Both the position numbers and the translations under genes were made by a program. Below the pieces are notes generated by a model that saw nothing but the letters and a program-made list of their open reading frames with translations, did not search any database and had not been told where the DNA came from. From NCBI RefSeq assembly GCF_019399895.1, contig NC_091873.1, positions 310,001-374,000 of the forward strand: a DNA stretch of 64,000 nt. The letters run 5' to 3'. The stretch is from Cardiocondyla obscurior (taxonomy: Eukaryota > Arthropoda > Insecta > Hymenoptera > Formicidae). Positions 11,131-20,771 of the stretch are shown in pieces; position 1 is the first letter of the stretch, and every line of letters starts with the position of its first letter.

Positions 11131-11596
11131 AATCCTAAAGACAGCATAATATGTTAATGTTAATATCGTGCTTTCGGAAGCGCGGAAACATTTAATTGTT
11201 TGTCGGCACGGTATTATATAATCGCGAGCGCATTCATTTCATCTTTGCCGCAAAGACTTCAATACGTGATTGTTTTTTTCTGAGTTGACTCAGATTATAT
11301 CTTTAAAAACACCGTCGCCGCCGCGGCCGCGGCCGGCCCCTAAGTTGCTTAGAGCTCATTCGCCGAACCCGCTCGCCAATCAGTATTATTCGACTTGGCT
11401 ACTTTCTGCAGAAAACGAAACAATGCCATCGCCGCGCCCAGCCCATAGATTTCTTAGCGTTCATTCGCCGAGACATAATAATTTTTATAAAATCAACGGT
11501 TACGAATTTTGCATAATTGTATAGGACTTTTCGTCTTAAAATATTCTGGTCTACTCCATAATTTCGGGAGTGACAAAACGAACCGGACACCCTGTA

Positions 11597-11984
11597 TAAT
11601 AGAAAGTACTAATTAGATTTCTTGTTTTTTTGTTCTATTTATAAGTTGTAATAAATATTTTTGTGTCATATTATTTGCTTATTACTACATTGCATATTAA
11701 AAAAGAATAATGCATTTTAAAGTATAATTTTATTGTAATACTTTGCGACACAACCACTAGCTCAGTTTAAATTGCGATCAACTTTATTAACTGAAAAATG
11801 CATTATTTCTTTAAGTATTCCAATAAAAAGAAAACTTAATGTTAATAAATTTTTTAATTGCACATGAATCTTTGAACAGCAATGTAGTAATTAGCAATGT
11901 TTTCCCACCTCCTCTTCCCAAGCGACTCAGAATGTCATTAAAATATATAAAAATGTGTCACAATTATTACTTTGTTATACAAAA
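11597..11984. other. AT-rich spacer between mariner element and transposase 3' end
   Basis: About 390 bp of AT-rich sequence with no coding signal. It should hold the 3' untranslated region of the minus-strand Mutator-like gene that ends at 11985. Reading on from the LINE frame across the mariner site gives stop codons within a few residues. Confidence 0.5.
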
Positions 11985-14563
11985 TTATTTCTTTTTCTGA
12001 GTCGCTTTCTGTTGTGCTTCGATAATGTACTGCGGTTCCCGAATTGGCATATTTCTTGCCGTTCTACTATCTACTATTTCAGGAACCAAACAGTCTTCGT
12101 AAAATCTTGTAAGCTGTGGCAACATTTTGGTTTCCCAAAAAATGTCATCACGCTAGACAAACGTGTACTTCAATCCATGGGGTGTCCACACAGCAAAGAT
12201 GCAACAGTCTCTTTGCGTTATGTGGAGTTGTCCCTGTATTTGGAAGTAGTAAGCGTGTCTTTCATTCATTTTATTTCCATCATTTTTGTCAAATATTTTA
12301 TCTATATTTGAAATTTTGTTTAAAATTGCATCGGAGGGAGACATTTCCCGTGCCACATATGGACATTTAATTTCTACAACGGTATCGTCTCCAATAATGC
12401 CGTCAGGCGATGCCGCAAGATACGGAATATCTTTATCTATAAACATTCCGCATTCAGTAATGTCTACTCCTAGCTTCGTTTGCAATTGCTTTCGTGCAAT
12501 CATCTCTTTTTCTTTACCCCATTCAATAGCCGCATTGGTTAATTGAGGAGGATAAAGAATTGCTTTAACGAGATTTTTGCACGAAGTGGTCTCTCTTCTG
12601 CTACAAACTTTTCCAAAGTTTGATGCAGTAAGAAGATTTCGCCGTACTATGTGCCACTCCGGATTTTCATGCTGACCCCGTGTGGCACATTCTAATACCT
12701 CGCGTTCGCGTTGCTGTTCTATTAACATTTCGTTATGACTACGTTTTAATTGTTCGTACATCTCATTATCTATGTCTGGTCGTTCCACATCAGGACCATA
12801 ATTTTTATCTGTAGAACATGTAGTAGTATAATGTTTAGATGTACGAACAGAAATACCTAATTCTTTAGCTGTTTGCATACGTTGCTGATATTTTTTTTTT
12901 TTAACAATAAGTTTTTGTTCAAGTACTTTAGCTTGAGTGGGTGGTTCTGTACCCATTACATTACAAACCGCGTTCACAGCTTGCGAAGTATTAAACTGTA
13001 TTGCTGATACTTTAACGCGACTTTCGTAAGAACCTTTTCGTGCAAAATGAATACGTTTTCCACCAATAAGTTTACTAATAATTCCATTGCAACTTTCCAC
13101 GGAATTACTAGTAAACTGATATAATAAACTATCAGCATTTTCGATTGTACGTTTCATCGCAATTTCAATTTTTGAAAGTAACCCAGCCTTTTGCAATTGA
13201 GGTATAAGATTTTCCTCACCTTCTTTTCTTTCTCCCGTACAGAAATATTGTAACGAAAAGCAATCTTTGTGCTTACCAAATACATGGCTGGGTATATTTC
13301 GTAAATCTTTTATTAATCCTGAGAGTTTATGCTGTCGTGATCCCTCACTATTGCGACGAAACGTAACAGCTTTTACAACAGCGTTACGAATTTTCATAAC
13401 GCTATTCGTAACTATTTATTCAATTTTGCGACATTTCTACTACCGGTGCTTCCCGCTTCACGTATCTTATTACACAGATTGCGCAGAAGATGATTCGTGC
13501 ATTCAATCTTCTGCACAACAGTGTCTGGATACGGTGGGAAATCTCTTAATTTTTTTAATACATTACTGTCGCCATCACCAATATATTTACTATAAATAAG
13601 TCCATGCATTTCCATGCTATTTCGAAAGCCTTCGAGGATTATGTCGCTTTCCATACTAGTGGAGCTCTGATTCTGCCCCCAGTTTTTAAAACATCTGTGT
13701 TCCTTTGCTGCTGTATTAATTTTGGCAGCTCTAGCACAAATAACGCAATATTTGTTTCAAATGCCTACAAATAATATTTTTCCCGTATAATATCCCATAA
13801 TAACCGCAGCTCCGGATGGAGAATCATAACCACCACTGCGGTAGGATCTCTTCATCCAGGAGCCATCTGTTACTACGGGTATGTGCGGAATGTCATTTAT
13901 TAAATCTCCTCTTTCAATTGCCAATCGTTTTTCCTCTAAACCTGCTACACGCATTTCTTCGTCGACGGCAATTGCGAAGGCTTCCAAAATTTTCTCATGA
14001 TATTTAATATAAGTTTTGTTATTCATACATGGAACATCCACAGCAGCAAGAAGCTCTTCAAGCTGCGTGTGACCGGTTCCTGTCAAAATGGTACCGCACA
14101 CGGCACCTTTATTGACATCCAATATGTTGTCGTCTGTCGGTTCACTCCAAAAACTATCTTTGAAGTGACACATTCGACATTCAACAAAATATTGGGTTTT
14201 GAGACCGTGACGTTTTGTTTTTGTAATACAAAGATCAATAAGACGACATTCGTTGATCCAGTGACAGGACAGTCTTTGCAATTCAGCAAAAACATGCCCA
14301 AAATTAACGATACCTCGTCCATTAATCTCTATAGAATTTAAACGATTAACGTCGATGTTCTCGTCTGTATAAAGAGCGATATCATCTACATTTTCATTTT
14401 CATTACTTTCAATATTTTCTACATTGTCTACATTTTTAACAATTTCTACTTCTACATTTTCTAAATTATTTTGACATGCATTATTAATCAGCTTTTCAGA
14501 TGAAACATTAGAAATTGATCCTAATGACATCGCATCATCGTCTATTTCCATATTATTTTCATC
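11985..14563 (-). pseudogene. Mutator-like transposase fused to YqaJ nuclease domain, main part
   Basis: The N-terminal two thirds resembles the metazoan Mutator-like transposase family: F-V-E-C-R-M-C near residue 170, V-V-T-D-G-S-W near 14560-13757, Y-I-G-D-G-D-S in 13654-13412, then I-E-C-T-N-H. The C-terminal part (about 12710-12153) is a YqaJ/lambda-exonuclease fold: W-H-I-V-R-R, A-I-E-W-G-K-E-K-E, A-A-S-P-D-G-I-I and V-V-E-I-K-C-P, the nuclease motifs. Lesions are a TGA at 13757-13759, a TAG at 13412-13414, a 1-bp frameshift near 13398 and a TAG at 12153-12155. The frame continues beyond that stop to a TAA at 11985. The N-terminus is displaced to 19320-19687 by a gypsy element. The combination is known in transposon-derived metazoan proteins; this copy is dead. 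Confidence 0.75.
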
Positions 14564-15088
14564 TGTTGCACCGGGGCCGGTGCACGGGGTCCGTCCTTCG
14601 GGATCCGTGAGGGAGGGCGAAATGATTTGTTTTAAATAAAAAAAGATTAGAGTTTTATTCAATTACACTGTTGTACTTGTCTATCTCCCTATGGTTCCCT
14701 CTCGTTGGTTCGGCGCACGTACTCGCGTTGTCACGCGTCCTCGGCTCCGCGAGGTCTCCTCTTACTTGGCACGCGACCGAACTTTCGTTATCACCGCTCT
14801 CAGTTTACGGTACGGACTATAATGCGACTGCCCGTCCGTGACGGGCCGCGGTTATTTAATAGTGACGCAGGGCCTTGGCCTCCTCGGGTTGCAATGCCGA
14901 ACTTCGGTAGTTCGGCGAATGCAACCTCAGCGATTTCGGCAATAAGTTCTCGCACGTGCTTCTTTTATTATTTAATTTCTTAAGGAGGTTGCTGATCTTG
15001 CATCCTCCGAGGTTATTTAATTACGAGAGACTTATTCCGAAATGCTCTGCGTCATGTATCGTGTTGTAACGGGGTTTGGGTTACAACA
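14564..15088 (-). repeat. 3' LTR of young gypsy element
   Basis: On the minus strand it starts TGTTGTAACCC and ends GGTGCAACA. It is 525 bp, nearly identical to 18795-19319. On the minus strand it is immediately preceded by the purine-rich tract AGGGGAGGGA. Confidence 0.95.
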
Positions 15089-15110
15089 TCCCTCCCCTAG
15101 GGGAAGAAAG
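15089..15110 (-). other. Polypurine tract
   Basis: Minus-strand sequence CCCCTAGGGGAGGGA ends exactly at the TGTTG start of the 3' LTR. This is the expected primer site for plus-strand DNA synthesis. Confidence 0.75.
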
Positions 15111-15169
15111 GTTGAGTGTGTTTATACACCTCAATCTTTTCTTCCTTACAATATGTTTTCTTATTCTAC

Positions 15170-17317
15170 TTACAATTGTATCACCGTCGGTCGTGGTGTT
15201 TTTACACTCGGCGTTTCTTTCTTTTTTCTTCTTTTTATTTCGTTGGGTAGGATTATTTGTTCGGTTACTTTATTCTTTTTCTTTTTGTACAATTTTACTA
15301 TTACTATTGCTAGTACTGAGTTCATTAGTCTTTGGAACGTTGCGGGGGCGTTTTTTAGCCCGAACGGCATTCTATTAAATTCGTAATGCCCATGTGGTGT
15401 TGAGAATGCTGTTTTGCATTTATGTTCTTCTTTCATTTGTATTTGGTGATACCCAGATGCAAGGTCTAATGTGGTAAAATATTTCGCGTTTCCTAGCTGA
15501 TCTAGTATTTCGGTGATATTTGGTATTGGAAATGAATCACCTATTGTAATTTCGTTGATTTTTCGGAAATCTACTACTATTCTCAATTTTGCTTTTCCTG
15601 ACGCGTCTACTTTCTTTGGTACTACCAGTATAGGCGCGTTCCATTGGCTGCTACTCTGGCGAATTATGTCTTCTTTCAACATTTTGTCTATTTGTCTATT
15701 TACTTCTTCTTTGTGTTTTTCTGGTAGTCTATACGGGCGACTATTTATTGGCGGATTTTCGTTTGGTGTATTTACCTCGTGTTTGACAGCTGCTGTGTAT
15801 GTTAGTGCGTCCCCTTCTAAATAAAATATGTCACAGTAATGTAGGCATATTTTTTCGAGTTCCCTCTTTTCTTCTTTGTTTAGATGATTCGTTCTTAGCT
15901 GCTTCATTAGTTTTTCGCTGCGCTCCTGTATCGTTTCGTTGTCGGTTCTTTTATTCAGCGTCAGCACTTTTGCGGAGTTGATGGTTCTCAGTTCTTCTAT
16001 CTCCACTTGTGGTGTATGTATTTCCATCGGTTCCTCTGTCATGTTGAGCACACTTACTGGGCACTCGTTATCTTTTGGTGCTACCAGGCAGTTTCCTATG
16101 AATACTCCTGGTTTTGTTTCTTCCGCATTAATTACTCCTACTTGATTCTGACTTGTAATTGCTCGGAGTATTGTTTCGCTGCGTGGGGGTAGTATATATT
16201 TTTCGTACGGATGTAATTTAAATTTTACTCCGTCTATTACTATCTGCTCTTTTCCGTGCAGGCAAGATGCTCGTTGTTTTGTCAGGAAATCTATCCCTAG
16301 TATTCCTTCGTACTCGATCGGGAAATCGTCTCTTACTACGTACATTTTCTGTTTTACATTTTTCCTGCCTATTTTAATTGTTGCTCTTATTTTTCCTATC
16401 GTATTGATTTTATGTCCTGTGACACCCGTTAATGCCATTTTTTCTTCTATTATCGGTGTGTCTTCCTTTAAATTTCCTACTTTTATTAGTGTGATTGTTG
16501 CTCCTGAATCCACCAATAAATTTAATCTTCCCTTTTTTGCTTGTTCGACGTCTAGCGTGATGAGTTTTAATCCGTTGCTCACTTCTTTCGTCGCTATATT
16601 CGCAACTTGATACTCTCTTGCCGCTCTTATCACTCTTGGTCTCTGTCTTTCTTCTTCGCTCTCGCTTCCGCTTTCTTTGCTTCGGCTGGTTTCTTTTCTA
16701 TTCCTACTTGTGCGAGCTATGTTTATCGCGGGTGATTGTCTTGTGCGTATTGTTTGTCTGTTGTCTTTTCTTTGCCATCGCGTGTCTGGTCTTCCGTTCA
16801 TTGACCAGCATTCGTCTCGAGTGTGTCCTGGCTTTCTGCAGTGTGTGCAGAATTTTTCTGTGTTATTGATCCTCGCACGTGTTTCGGCTCGCGGCAAGTT
16901 GAATCCGTTTATGTGTTTGCTGCTTCGGCATTCGCGTGCTATATGCCCTGCTTTCCCGCATTTGTTGCATGTAATGCTTGATGATCGCGGTTTTTCGTGC
17001 GTTTCGTTTGTTCGCGTTTTCTCATATGTGCCTTTATATTTCGTTATTCTTATTTTTTCTTCTTCCACTGCGCCTTCTATCGCGTCTTTTAACGTCTCGA
17101 AATGTTGCGAGCGGACCATTGTTTTAATGTCGTCTGTTAGTCCCATGTGGAAATAATGTAACGCTTGTCGCTGTATTAATTTTAAAACCGTCCGTTTCTG
17201 TTCGCTGGTCATTTCTTCTTCATCCGTCATCGCTTCGTATAATTCCATCGCGGTTTTTTGTACGCGTAGTCCGTATGTAGTCGCACTTTCTCCGTATTTT
17301 TGTTTCAACGAGCTCAT
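15170..17317 (-). pseudogene. Gypsy gag C-terminus, protease and partial RT
   Basis: The frame opens with the end of a retrotransposon gag region and two CCHC knuckles: C-N-K-C-G-K-A-G-H-I-A-R-E-C near residue 118 and C-T-H-C-R-K-P-G-H near 153. An aspartic protease follows (L-L-V-D-S-G-A-T near 270 and G-I-L-G-I-D-F near 343). RT then has L-R-I-V-V-D-F-R-K-I-N, F-T-T-L-D-L-A-S-G-Y-H-Q-I and M-P-F-G-L-K-N-A-P. It stops before the Y-x-D-D box: the last ~45 residues switch abruptly to a K-rich tail next to the polypurine tract. The junction marks a deletion of the RT catalytic end, RNase H and integrase. Confidence 0.85.
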
Positions 17318-17348
17318 TTCTGTTTGTAAACGCGAAGTCCCCTTTTTC

Positions 17349-18314
17349 TCAAATACGTTTTTCGAATTCTTTTAGGAATTGGTCAAACGTCGTGATGTCT
17401 CTTGCGTCGAAATCTAATAGCGCGGCGCCTTTCAATTTCGTGCAGAGTACTGCTTCTAACAGCGTTTCGGTATCTTCGCGTGCGACATGTCTCGCGGCGT
17501 ACGCGCATGCCTTTAAAAATTCTTTCGTTTGAGCATGATTTGTTCCGTCTACCGTCGGAATCATTGCTCGTGCGTCCTTAAGTTTAAATGTAGATATCGG
17601 CTCTGTCGGTCTATTTTGTACTTCTCCGTGCGGGCGTTCGTTTCCTTCGATGAGTTCTTGATTTCCCCGCGTTTCTCGGTTTTCGTTTGGTCGACGTTCG
17701 AGGCGAACAATTCGGGAATTCATTTCCCGCAAGTTTTCGAGTACTTGTTCTAATAATCGTTCTTGTCGTTGTGTCGGGTGTGGCGTCGCGGTATGTAACT
17801 CTCGCAACGCGTTTACCTCTCTGTCGATGAGTATCTCCGGTACTCCCCCAACCGCTCCGTCCAGCAATGAGTAATTGTGTGTCATTTTTTCGCGGGTAGT
17901 GTTTAAATTGTTTGCGAAAATTTCCGCGGGATCAAACACGCTACTATCGTATGACGTTAACGAGAATTCTCCCCTGTCCGAAATACCGCTAATGTCGCTC
18001 GGGGTGTCTGCGAGTATTTGATTATGTGTACGGCGCGCAATATTTCCGTCTCCGCGGTTTAATAACGCGTCGTCTATTTCGCCAAAATCAAATTCGCGCG
18101 GCGTGATAACATTCACTGATTCCTCGCTTTCTGTCGCGGGATCGTCTTCGTATTCTAACACGCGGCGTACCCTGTTCCTAATGTCGTTTAATGCGTTTAT
18201 GGCGACTCGTAATGGTCGCACAGGTGTCGGCTGTAACGCTCGTCTAGCCGCTTGGCTGTGTAGCCACGAATTGTTTGCAACGCGGCGTTGTAATTCTAAT
18301 TCGCTATCCGACAT
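17349..18314 (-). CDS. Gypsy gag N-terminal region
   Basis: A 321-codon frame starting M-S-D-S-E-L-E-L, rich in R, E and N, with a probable coiled coil around residues 175-210 (L-L-E-Q-V-L-E-N-L-R-E-M) and the start of a capsid-like helical domain from about 245. It ends at 17349. The capsid region continues in another frame in the next ORF (17317 downward), so a one-base shift, either mutational or a programmed frameshift, lies near 17350. Gag would package element RNA in cytoplasmic particles. Confidence 0.7.
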   Translation of the reverse strand: MSDSELELQRRVANNSWLHSQAARRALQPTPVRPLRVAINALNDIRNRVRRVLEYEDDPATESEESVNVITPREFDFGEIDDALLNRGDGNIARRTHNQILADTPSDISGISDRGEFSLTSYDSSVFDPAEIFANNLNTTREKMTHNYSLLDGAVGGVPEILIDREVNALRELHTATPHPTQRQERLLEQVLENLREMNSRIVRLERRPNENRETRGNQELIEGNERPHGEVQNRPTEPISTFKLKDARAMIPTVDGTNHAQTKEFLKACAYAARHVAREDTETLLEAVLCTKLKGAALLDFDARDITTFDQFLKEFEKRI

Positions 18315-18379
18315 GGGTCGGTCGGTTACAAAATTTTTCGGACTTACATTAACGCTGTGATTCGCATGCTTGATCTGCT

Positions 18380-18605
18380 TTGCTGCTGGCTGCTATACTG
18401 CTCTCCTTGTCGTACTGCTTGGCTGCGATGTTGCTTTCCTCGTTGTACTGCTTGGCCGTTATGTTGCTTCCTCGTCGCACTGCTTGGCTGCTATGTAGTT
18501 TTCCTCGTCGCACTGCTTGGCCGCTATGCTGCTTTCCTCGTCGCACTGCCTGGCCGCTATGCTGCTTTCCTCGTCGCACTGTCTGGCCGCTTCTTCCTTC
18601 CTTTC
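18380..18605 (-). repeat. 33-bp tandem repeat in gypsy 5' leader
   Basis: About seven copies of a 33-bp unit, clearest between 18475 and 18600, with core CTCGTCGCACTGCTTGGCC on the plus strand. The length is a multiple of three, so several frames stay open through the array and create spurious repeat ORFs. It lies between the 5' LTR and gag. Confidence 0.85.
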
Positions 18606-18775
18606 TTTTATCACGGTTTCAGGTACTGAGTCTACTGCTGACTCAATACTTTTTTCACTGTTGTGTCCGTCTCGTCTCGTCAATAATTTTTGTACTAATC
18701 TTTGATTTTATCTTTGTTCCAGAAATCGTCCTCGCCGTCGCAGAGTAGGCGACTGCGCCTCCCGGAGGGCGGATC

Positions 18776-18794
18776 CCACCGTTGCCACCACTTT
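18776..18794 (-). other. Candidate tRNA primer-binding site
   Basis: Directly after the 5' LTR on the minus strand the leader reads AAAG then TGGTGGCAACGGTGGGAT. TGG matches the CCA end of a tRNA, as expected for a primer-binding site offset by a few bases. I cannot name the tRNA. Confidence 0.45.
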
Positions 18795-19319
18795 TGTTGC
18801 ACCGGGGCCGGTGCACGGGGTCCGTCCTTCGGGATCCGTGAGGGAGGGCGAAATGATTTGTTTTAAATAAAAAAAGATTAGAGTTTTATTCAATTACACT
18901 GTTGTACTTGTCTATCTCCCTATGGTTCCCTCTCGTTGGTTCGGCGCACGTACTCGCGTTGTCACGCGTCCTCGGCTCCGCGAGGTCTCCTCTTACTTGG
19001 CACGCGACCGAACTTTCGTTATCACCGCTCTCAGTTTACGGTACGGACTATAATGCGACTGCCCGTCCGTGACGGGCCGCGGTTATTTAATAGTGACGCA
19101 GGGCCTTGGCCTCCTCGGGTTGCAATGCCGAACTTCGGTAGTTCGGCGAATGCAACCTCAGCGATTTCGGCAATAAGTTCTCGCACGTGCTTCTTTTATT
19201 ATTTAATTTCTTAAGGAGGTTGCTGATCTTGCATCCTCCGAGGTTATTTAATTACGAGAGACTTATTCCGAAATGCCCTGCGTCATGTATCGTGTTGTAA
19301 CGGGGTTTGGGTTACAACA
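18795..19319 (-). repeat. 5' LTR of young gypsy element
   Basis: 525 bp, TG...CA, nearly identical to 14564-15088, followed on the plus-strand side by the duplicated target CATC. It should carry the element promoter for minus-strand transcription. Confidence 0.95.
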
Positions 19320-19687
19320 CATCTAAATTTGGCTCGTTTGTCATATCAAAAATATTATTAATACAATATTCGCGAACATCTAACAGAGACCCGTCGGAAT
19401 CGTCATTGAAAACATCAATGACATTTTCAACTTCGTTGTCGTATGTTATTTCGCCCGTAGAAACAGATAGCGATGTCACTGAATTATCAATAATGTTGTC
19501 ATTTTCGCATGCGTTCAAATCATTCGACGTTCCTGAAACGTCTAACACCGAGAATTCGGGTCTATTCTCGGAATTCTCGATATTTACTCTGTTGTTTTTT
19601 ACCAATTTCTTGTCGCAAGTGAAGCATTCTCCGTGATATTGATGTCCGTTTTGCCATCACACACTTATTCTTTATGATCTTCGGCAT
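19320..19687 (-). pseudogene. Mutator-like/YqaJ gene, displaced N-terminal part
   Basis: Start codon at 19685-19687 (M-P-K-I-I-K-N-K-C). The frame changes about ten codons in, near a GTGTGATGG run. The new frame carries C-F-T-C-D and runs as an acidic, N/D-rich segment to the gypsy target site. Removing the gypsy element and one CATC copy joins it in frame to the segment ending at 14559. The acidic low-complexity N-terminus fits the N-terminal part of the same protein. It reads away from the plus-strand locus at 19916, leaving 228 bp for promoters. Confidence 0.6.
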
Positions 19688-19915
19688 TTTGAAATAATAT
19701 CCCGTTTATGCCAAAACAAACATGAAATAAACACAAATTTACACTTTTCCTGACACAGAATGTAACACTGTCGATGCAGGATTGAGGTGATACACATGCA
19801 ATGATATCCTGCTAAATCCCGCCAATATCAGTTGTCATTGGTTACGCGCCTTTATTCTTTTCGCGATATCAGTGACACTTCCGCCCGGGCTCCATCCCCC
19901 TCCATTAAAAGTAAA
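19688..19915. promoter_or_regulatory. Putative divergent promoter region
   Basis: 228 bp between two divergent start codons. It contains three variants of ATATCAGT/ATATCCTG near 19801-19870 and a GC-rich stretch just before 19916. No clear TATA box. The direct sequence evidence is only the divergent arrangement. Confidence 0.3.
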
Positions 19916-20211
19916 ATGGCGGAAGAGTATAGAGGTAAGTATAACCTCTAAATTTTTGGTAAATGTAAATACATATTTTATTTATGTTTTTTTCAGCAAT
20001 TCCATTGTTCCTGGGGCCGCCACCGGCGCCACCGGCAGCCAGTGGTCTCAGATTGCAGACGGGCAACATACGCACACTAAGCACAATGCCGTGTCCGTGT
20101 GCGCCCGCAGCGCCTGCAACGCCTCGGCCAGCGTCGGCTGCTGGAAGAGCGCAGACGTATGTCATATCTGACTCTGTCTCTCTAGAACTACAGCCGACGT
20201 CATGGTTCTGA
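19916..20211 (+). CDS. Small spliced ORF-A, Pro/Ala-rich, unknown
   Basis: ATG at 19916 in good context (aaaATGG). Exon 1 is 19916-19934, followed by a consensus donor GTAAGT. Exon 2 starts at 19997 after a T-rich stretch and CAG. Splicing gives a 77-residue protein beginning M-A-E-E-Y-R, then a proline/alanine-rich segment (L-G-P-P-P-A-P-P-A-A), a C-P-C pair and a hydrophilic tail, ending TGA at 20209-20211. No domain recognised. The stop codon overlaps the ATG of ORF-B. Exon 2 continues past the stop to a second donor at 20238. Confidence 0.4.
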
Positions 20212-20582
20212 GCAGCAACCGCAGCCGCCCGCAGCCGGTAAGTGTTTAATCGTAATTATTACAAAAAAATAATAAAAACTATAGATATTAACATTTCTTA
20301 TTCATTTTCCAGACATTTAGAGCAGATCGACGCCGGCGATACCGGGCACGTCGCCGTGCACGATATGCAGAAGCGGTAGCGGTACCGGTACCGGTCCCGG
20401 CACTGCCACCGCCACCGACACCGCCACCGCCACCATTGGCATCGGCACCGGTACCGGTACCGGTACCGGTACAAACATTAATTAGAGGAAGAGGAGGACG
20501 AGGAGGACGAGGAGGACGAGGAAGACGAGGAAGACGGAAAAACATGTTTAATAACAAAAACGTTAATATTAATATCTTTTAA
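20202..20582 (+). CDS. Small spliced ORF-B, Arg-rich/Pro-Val/RGG-like, unknown
   Basis: ATG at 20202-20204 overlaps the ORF-A stop. Twelve codons lie in exon 2 (20202-20237), then a GT-AG intron (20238-20312, GTAAGT donor, TTTTCCAG acceptor), then 20313-20582. The product is about 101 residues: an arginine-rich block (R-R-R-R-Y-R-A-R-R-R-A-R-Y), a repetitive Pro-Val and Pro-rich middle, and an R-G-G repeat tail (R-G-R-G-G-R-G-G-R-G-G-R) typical of RNA- or DNA-binding low-complexity regions. The intron removes a whole number of frames, which supports a real joined frame. I do not recognise the family. It may be an accessory gene of the adjacent Mutator-like element or an independent gene. Confidence 0.4.
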
Positions 20583-20771
20583 CATTAATATGTAAGTATT
20601 ACGTACATACTTAATTATCTAAAAAAATGTTAAAATAATCTTTAACAAAAATATTGTTTGTTACAGATCAAACTAAAAGGAAAATCTACGTGGCCCAAAA
20701 GAAAGCTTTTGTTTGAAGACTGCAAAATGCGGAGGGATAATTTTTTATTTTGTCTTTTAAATGTATACATA
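20583..20771 (+). other. Possible 3' untranslated region with a further intron
   Basis: Ten bases after the ORF-B stop a donor GTAAGT occurs (20592), followed by an acceptor TTTGTTACAG (about 20667). A short downstream exon runs toward the MITE at 20772. No AATAAA was recognised before the MITE. Confidence 0.3.

Larger units (their letters stand above)
4796..11596. mobile_element. Tc1/mariner-superfamily fold-back element with nested insertion
   Basis: The ends are inverted copies starting TACAGGGTGTCCGG and each is flanked by TA, the target duplication of the IS630/Tc1/mariner superfamily. Inverted identity goes far beyond the ends. The left side (4796-5257, then 8494 to about 9475 after an insertion) is complementary to the right side (about 10193-11596), giving arms of about 1.4 kb around a 0.7-kb loop. 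The loop holds the N-terminal exon of a transposase with a helix-turn-helix region, and each arm holds the catalytic exons. This looks like a normal element whose 3' half was duplicated in inverted orientation. It sits in a LINE ORF2. Confidence 0.85.
14564..19319 (-). mobile_element. Young gypsy-type LTR retrotransposon with large pol deletion
   Basis: Two 525-bp direct repeats (14564-15088 and 18795-19319), each TG...CA, flank gag and part of pol on the minus strand. The 4-bp target duplication CATC (14560-14563 and 19320-19323) is intact. I saw one difference between the LTRs (near 15041/19276), so insertion is recent. A polypurine tract abuts the 3' LTR. Pol lacks the second half of RT, RNase H and integrase, so the copy must have been mobilised in trans or deleted after insertion. 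It splits a Mutator-like transposase gene. Confidence 0.95.

Noticed and set aside
14564..14662. ORF start at 14662 for the Mutator-like gene
   Set aside because: The first 33 codons are gypsy LTR sequence (the same peptide begins at 18893), so the apparent start is an artefact of the insertion.
15042..16869. Several hydrophobic plus-strand ORFs rich in F, L and C
   Set aside because: They are antisense shadows of the minus-strand gypsy gag-pol frame.
18380..18605. CRISPR-like array
   Set aside because: The 33-bp units are directly adjacent with no unique spacers, and the sequence is eukaryotic.
18349..18683. Repetitive ORFs on both strands (H-S-G-Q-A-V repeats and others)
   Set aside because: They are frames kept open by a 33-bp tandem repeat in a retrotransposon leader and show no other coding evidence.
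19905..20165. Minus-strand ORF over the two-ORF locus
   Set aside because: It reads through the introns and antisense of exons with good splice sites; Gly/Ala runs are complements of the Pro-rich frame.
20288..20557. Minus-strand Pro/Gly/Thr-rich ORF
   Set aside because: Antisense of the Arg/Pro-Val/RGG exon; low complexity only.
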